Assembly (NCBI GenBank): GCA_964200185.2
Contig: CAXNAD020000395.1
Location: 1-20,436, forward strand
Direction of reading: 5' to 3'
Length of the DNA: 20,436 nucleotides
DNA from: Choristocarpus tenellus KU-1152
Taxonomy: Eukaryota > Phaeophyceae
The notes beneath the pieces are model-generated. The model saw only the letters and a program-made list of their open reading frames with translations. It had not been told where the DNA came from and did not search any database. Made by a program: the position numbers and the translations under genes. Positions 18,489 to 20,436 of this stretch are shown here, piece by piece (position 1 is the first letter of the stretch; each line of letters opens with the position of its first letter).

Positions 18489-19197
18489 CTGCTAGAGAGC
18501 GATGTACTTCCCTTCATAGGGGAAGGACTCTAGACACAAGAGTAGGAACGCTTTGGTAGTTAGTGGCTCATCACAGGGGAAGAATCAGTCCCATCGTAAC
18601 AGCCAAGGTCGTGGGGTCATATGTAAAATTCATGGTGGAAAAAAGAAAAATGGTTCATATTCCAACCCTAAGCGTTCCGAGAAGATTCCTTGTGAGAGGT
18701 GTGGTAAAAATGGACACGAGAAGGGAGCTTGCCCAAAACGCATTTGCACCAATTGTGGTGGACTTGCCCATGATGCTACAGCATGCACTTTGGTGTTCAT
18801 GACTACAGTGGAGTCTGGGAAAGAAGAGATTGAGACCGAGGAAAATCCTTCCCACATTACTATGGAAAGTATTACCAGCTGCAGCAACAACGAGCAGTAC
18901 GCACTACTGGCCACCACCGAGGACTCTCCGAGAAATAATGCTCCTGGCAAGTGTGGGAAAAATGAATGTTTGGTGTCAACTGTTGGGGTTGGCTGCGAGA
19001 AAGAAGAATGGATTTCGGACAGTGTGGCTTCATGTCACATGACAAATATGGTAAAGTCTATCACAAATTACAAGCCTTGTGTTGGAGACAAAAGGGTAGT
19101 CACTGCCAGTCAAAATTCCTTTTGCATCGTTGGTCATGGTGATCTAATCATCTTGTTTCCGTCAAGTAACAACAAGGAGGTAGGAATAAGTAGGTAG
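18489..19197 (+). pseudogene. Copia gag zinc knuckles and protease
   Basis: After the family B element, coding resumes (LLESDVLP in one frame, then a shift near 18515 into GKDSRHKSRN). Two CCHC knuckles follow: CERCGKNGHEKGAC at 18691-18732 and CTNCGGLAHDATAC at 18745-18786, each C-x2-C-x4-H-x4-C and expected to bind element RNA. An acidic stretch precedes the protease start EEWISDSVASCHMTNM. The catalytic motif is normally D-S/T-G-A, but here Val replaces Gly (codon 19024-19026), which should abolish activity. The frame ends at a TAG inside a 9-bp direct repeat at 19180-19202. Confidence 0.8.
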
Positions 19198-19202
19198 GAA
19201 TA
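19180..19202. repeat. 9-bp direct repeat with 5-bp spacer, possible excision scar
   Basis: The sequence gtaggaata occurs at 19180-19188 and again at 19194-19202, separated by agtag. The extra 14 bases create a stop and a frameshift exactly where the protease frame should continue into ILLQNVAHVPDLGFNLFS. This looks like the footprint left when a DNA transposon with a 9-bp target duplication excised. Confidence 0.5.
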
Positions 19203-19577
19203 CTCCTCCAAAATGTCGCCCATGTCCCAGATCTTGGATTCAATCTTTTTTCTTACCAAGCAGCTGATGATATGGGTGCGAAAGGTTTTGCACGGCGAGT
19301 ACATTCTCGTTGTTAGATGGAATATTATTCTTCACAAGAGATCCTGGTTGTCGTTACACCCTCCATGGCCAACGCATATTGCCGCGACTAGATGGAATTG
19401 CTGAAGTTCCTTTAAAGGCCACTATACCCCCTCACTTGCACCCGATGCTCCCCACACCGACATCGACATTGACATCTTCCATCGCTCTTATTGACACGCA
19501 CACGAGGCATTGCTCAAGTCATTGCTCAAGTCCATCGCCACTTCAATGGGCATTACATTGGTTGGTGAGCTGGAGTC
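19203..19577 (+). pseudogene. Copia protease end and pre-integrase region, broken
   Basis: Immediately after the direct repeat, one frame reads LLQNVAHVPDLGFNLFSYQA, the canonical block between protease and pre-integrase domain. The frame then meets stops, and pieces of the pre-integrase region are spread over more than one frame (for example HFNGHYIGW just before 19578). The His-His-Cys-Cys zinc motif cannot be fully traced. The insert cacgaggcattgctcaagtc with a repeated attgctcaagtc near 19510-19530 shows local duplication. Confidence 0.55.
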
Positions 19578-20039
19578 ATGTGCGGGCTGCTCTATGAGCA
19601 AGGGCACACGGAATGGTGTCCGGCCCACCACGTCTTCAAGGGTAGTAGAAAGCTGGATCGGTTGTTTGTTGATTTAAGTGGGAAGAGGGCTACCCTTTTA
19701 ATTGTTGGTAAAAAATACACCATGATATTCCCTTCGTGCTATAAGTCGGATGCCACCAAAAACTTCAAGAAGTACCTGACCGATATTCAGGCTGATGATA
19801 CTCCCTCTCGGGTCATGTGTGTGCGGTCCGATAACGGGGGGAAATTTTATGAGAGTGCTTTCGGTACTCTTTGTCGTAATCGTGGGATAAGACAGGAGTT
19901 TACACTTGCAGACAGCCCTCGATTTAATGGAGTTGCTGAATGCATGCTGGGTATTATTGATGAAGCTTCTTTAGCTGCCCGCATTCAAGCTCCCCTACCT
20001 TTCCCCCATGTTACTATCCCCAAGACAGACTCTCCATGA
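19578..20039 (+). pseudogene. Copia integrase catalytic core with intact D,D(35)E
   Basis: The frame contains RLFVDLSGKRATLLIVGKKY, then SDATKNFKKYLTDIQADDTP, VMCVRSDNGGKFYESAFGTL and FTLADSPRFNGVAECMLGI. Counting from the first codon, the acidic triad is Asp32, Asp85 and Glu121, with 35 residues between the last two as in retroviral-type integrases. The upstream CPAHHVFKGSR is where the zinc region ends. The protein would insert the element DNA into the genome. The open frame ends at 20039. Continuation is in another frame, so the polyprotein is broken despite the intact triad. Confidence 0.85.
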
Positions 20040-20114
20040 GCTGAAGCTCAAACTCTATGTTTGTGACTCGCTCAATCACACATCGACCACCGCTAACCCT
20101 GGTTGTAAATCCTG

Positions 20115-20354
20115 TTGACCTACCAATTTCTTCATCCTGGTTTTTGCCGTCTTAGTAAAACCCATAAGACTTTTCGAAAGGCTCCACAATGTTTTTACCT
20201 GGGGCCGGGGATCAATCACCCCCGTGAAGCATATCGTGTTCATACTTTGACCGATGCCATAGTTACTAGACGTAACCTGACCTGGCTGTCTTCTAAGGAC
20301 CCCAGTATTGCCCCAGTAGGAGAAGTTAAGAATATGTTTTTTATTCATGTGTAA
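20115..20354 (+). pseudogene. Copia post-integrase region
   Basis: The frame reads PGFCRLSKTHKTFRKAPQCF, YLGPGINHPREAYRVHTLTD and AIVTRRNLTWLSS. This corresponds to the C-terminal part of copia integrase, where a KF-x-KA-x-x-C-x-F-L-G-Y block precedes the 'Y-R-V ... I-x-T-R-x-V-x-W' end. It lies in a different frame from the integrase core, showing a frameshift near 20040-20110. A stop at 20352-20354 precedes the linker, and RT would lie beyond the window. Confidence 0.7.
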
Positions 20355-20436
20355 AAGATGATTCTGTGGAAGAAACAATCTAAGAATGAAGAGACGGTGT
20401 TTGTATGCTGCAGAATAAGAAGATAAGGTTGGGTTT

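Larger units (their letters stand above)
17359..20436 (+). mobile_element. Plus-strand Ty1/copia element, 5' part, truncated by window end
   Basis: The domain order gag, CCHC knuckles, protease, pre-integrase, integrase and post-integrase is that of Ty1/copia (integrase before RT). The RT and RNase H parts are outside the window. The copy carries an in-frame stop, at least three frameshifts, a family B insertion and a substituted protease active site, so it is inactive. No 5' LTR or primer-binding site could be delimited upstream of 17359. It is oriented opposite to the two copia elements at 11118-15699. Confidence 0.82.

Noticed and set aside
1-20436. CRISPR arrays, operons, phage or bacterial defence systems
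   Set aside because: No regularly spaced repeats, ribosome-binding-site-led gene strings or bacterial gene families are present. The window is eukaryotic in character.

Overview
The window looks like a nuclear contig from a intron-rich eukaryote. There is no bacterial gene layout, the longest open frames are short, and the recognisable coding pieces are either exons with GT-AG borders or decayed Ty1/copia retroelement frames. A split PAPS-dependent sulfotransferase of the kind common in marine algae, together with the style of the copia integrase, hints at an alga, perhaps a stramenopile. That assignment is inference and weak.

Region 1 (1-255): edges of two short inverted-repeat elements, a partial family A copy and a degenerate family B copy. 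Region 2 (about 590-8571): a sulfotransferase gene on the + strand split into at least six exons, with introns up to about 2.1 kb. Exons carry the 5'-phosphosulfate loop (HKSGT), the 3'-phosphate motif (RNPFDLILS) followed by YNYHLRGAEPW, and a C-terminal block. One exon between about 7165 and 8243 is probably unrecognised. Two family A elements sit beside its 3' exons, one ending 37 bp before an exon and one starting 4 bp after a stop codon.

Region 3 (8834-11117): mostly unassigned, with a third full family A copy and a minus-strand frame resembling the last pore helix of a voltage-gated potassium channel. Region 4 (about 10800-15699): two minus-strand copia elements. One, with RNase H, a polypurine tract and a 3' LTR start, lacks the reverse transcriptase core. 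The other is bounded by a pair of LTRs (12557-12847 and 15387-15699) and has lost everything between the start of the integrase core and the last part of RNase H. Family A fragments lie at the junction and inside the gag part.

Region 5 (15700-17340): no recognised gene, only weak coding-like patches. Region 6 (17359-20436): a + strand copia element with gag, two CCHC knuckles, protease and an integrase with an intact D,D(35)E triad. It is broken by a stop codon, frameshifts, an inserted family B element and a 9-bp direct repeat that looks like an excision scar. It runs off the window before reverse transcriptase.

The most distinctive signal is the pair of non-autonomous element families. All four full family A copies keep a central palindrome as well as terminal inverted repeats, and families A and B share the same outer terminal sequence, as if mobilised by one transposase not encoded here.
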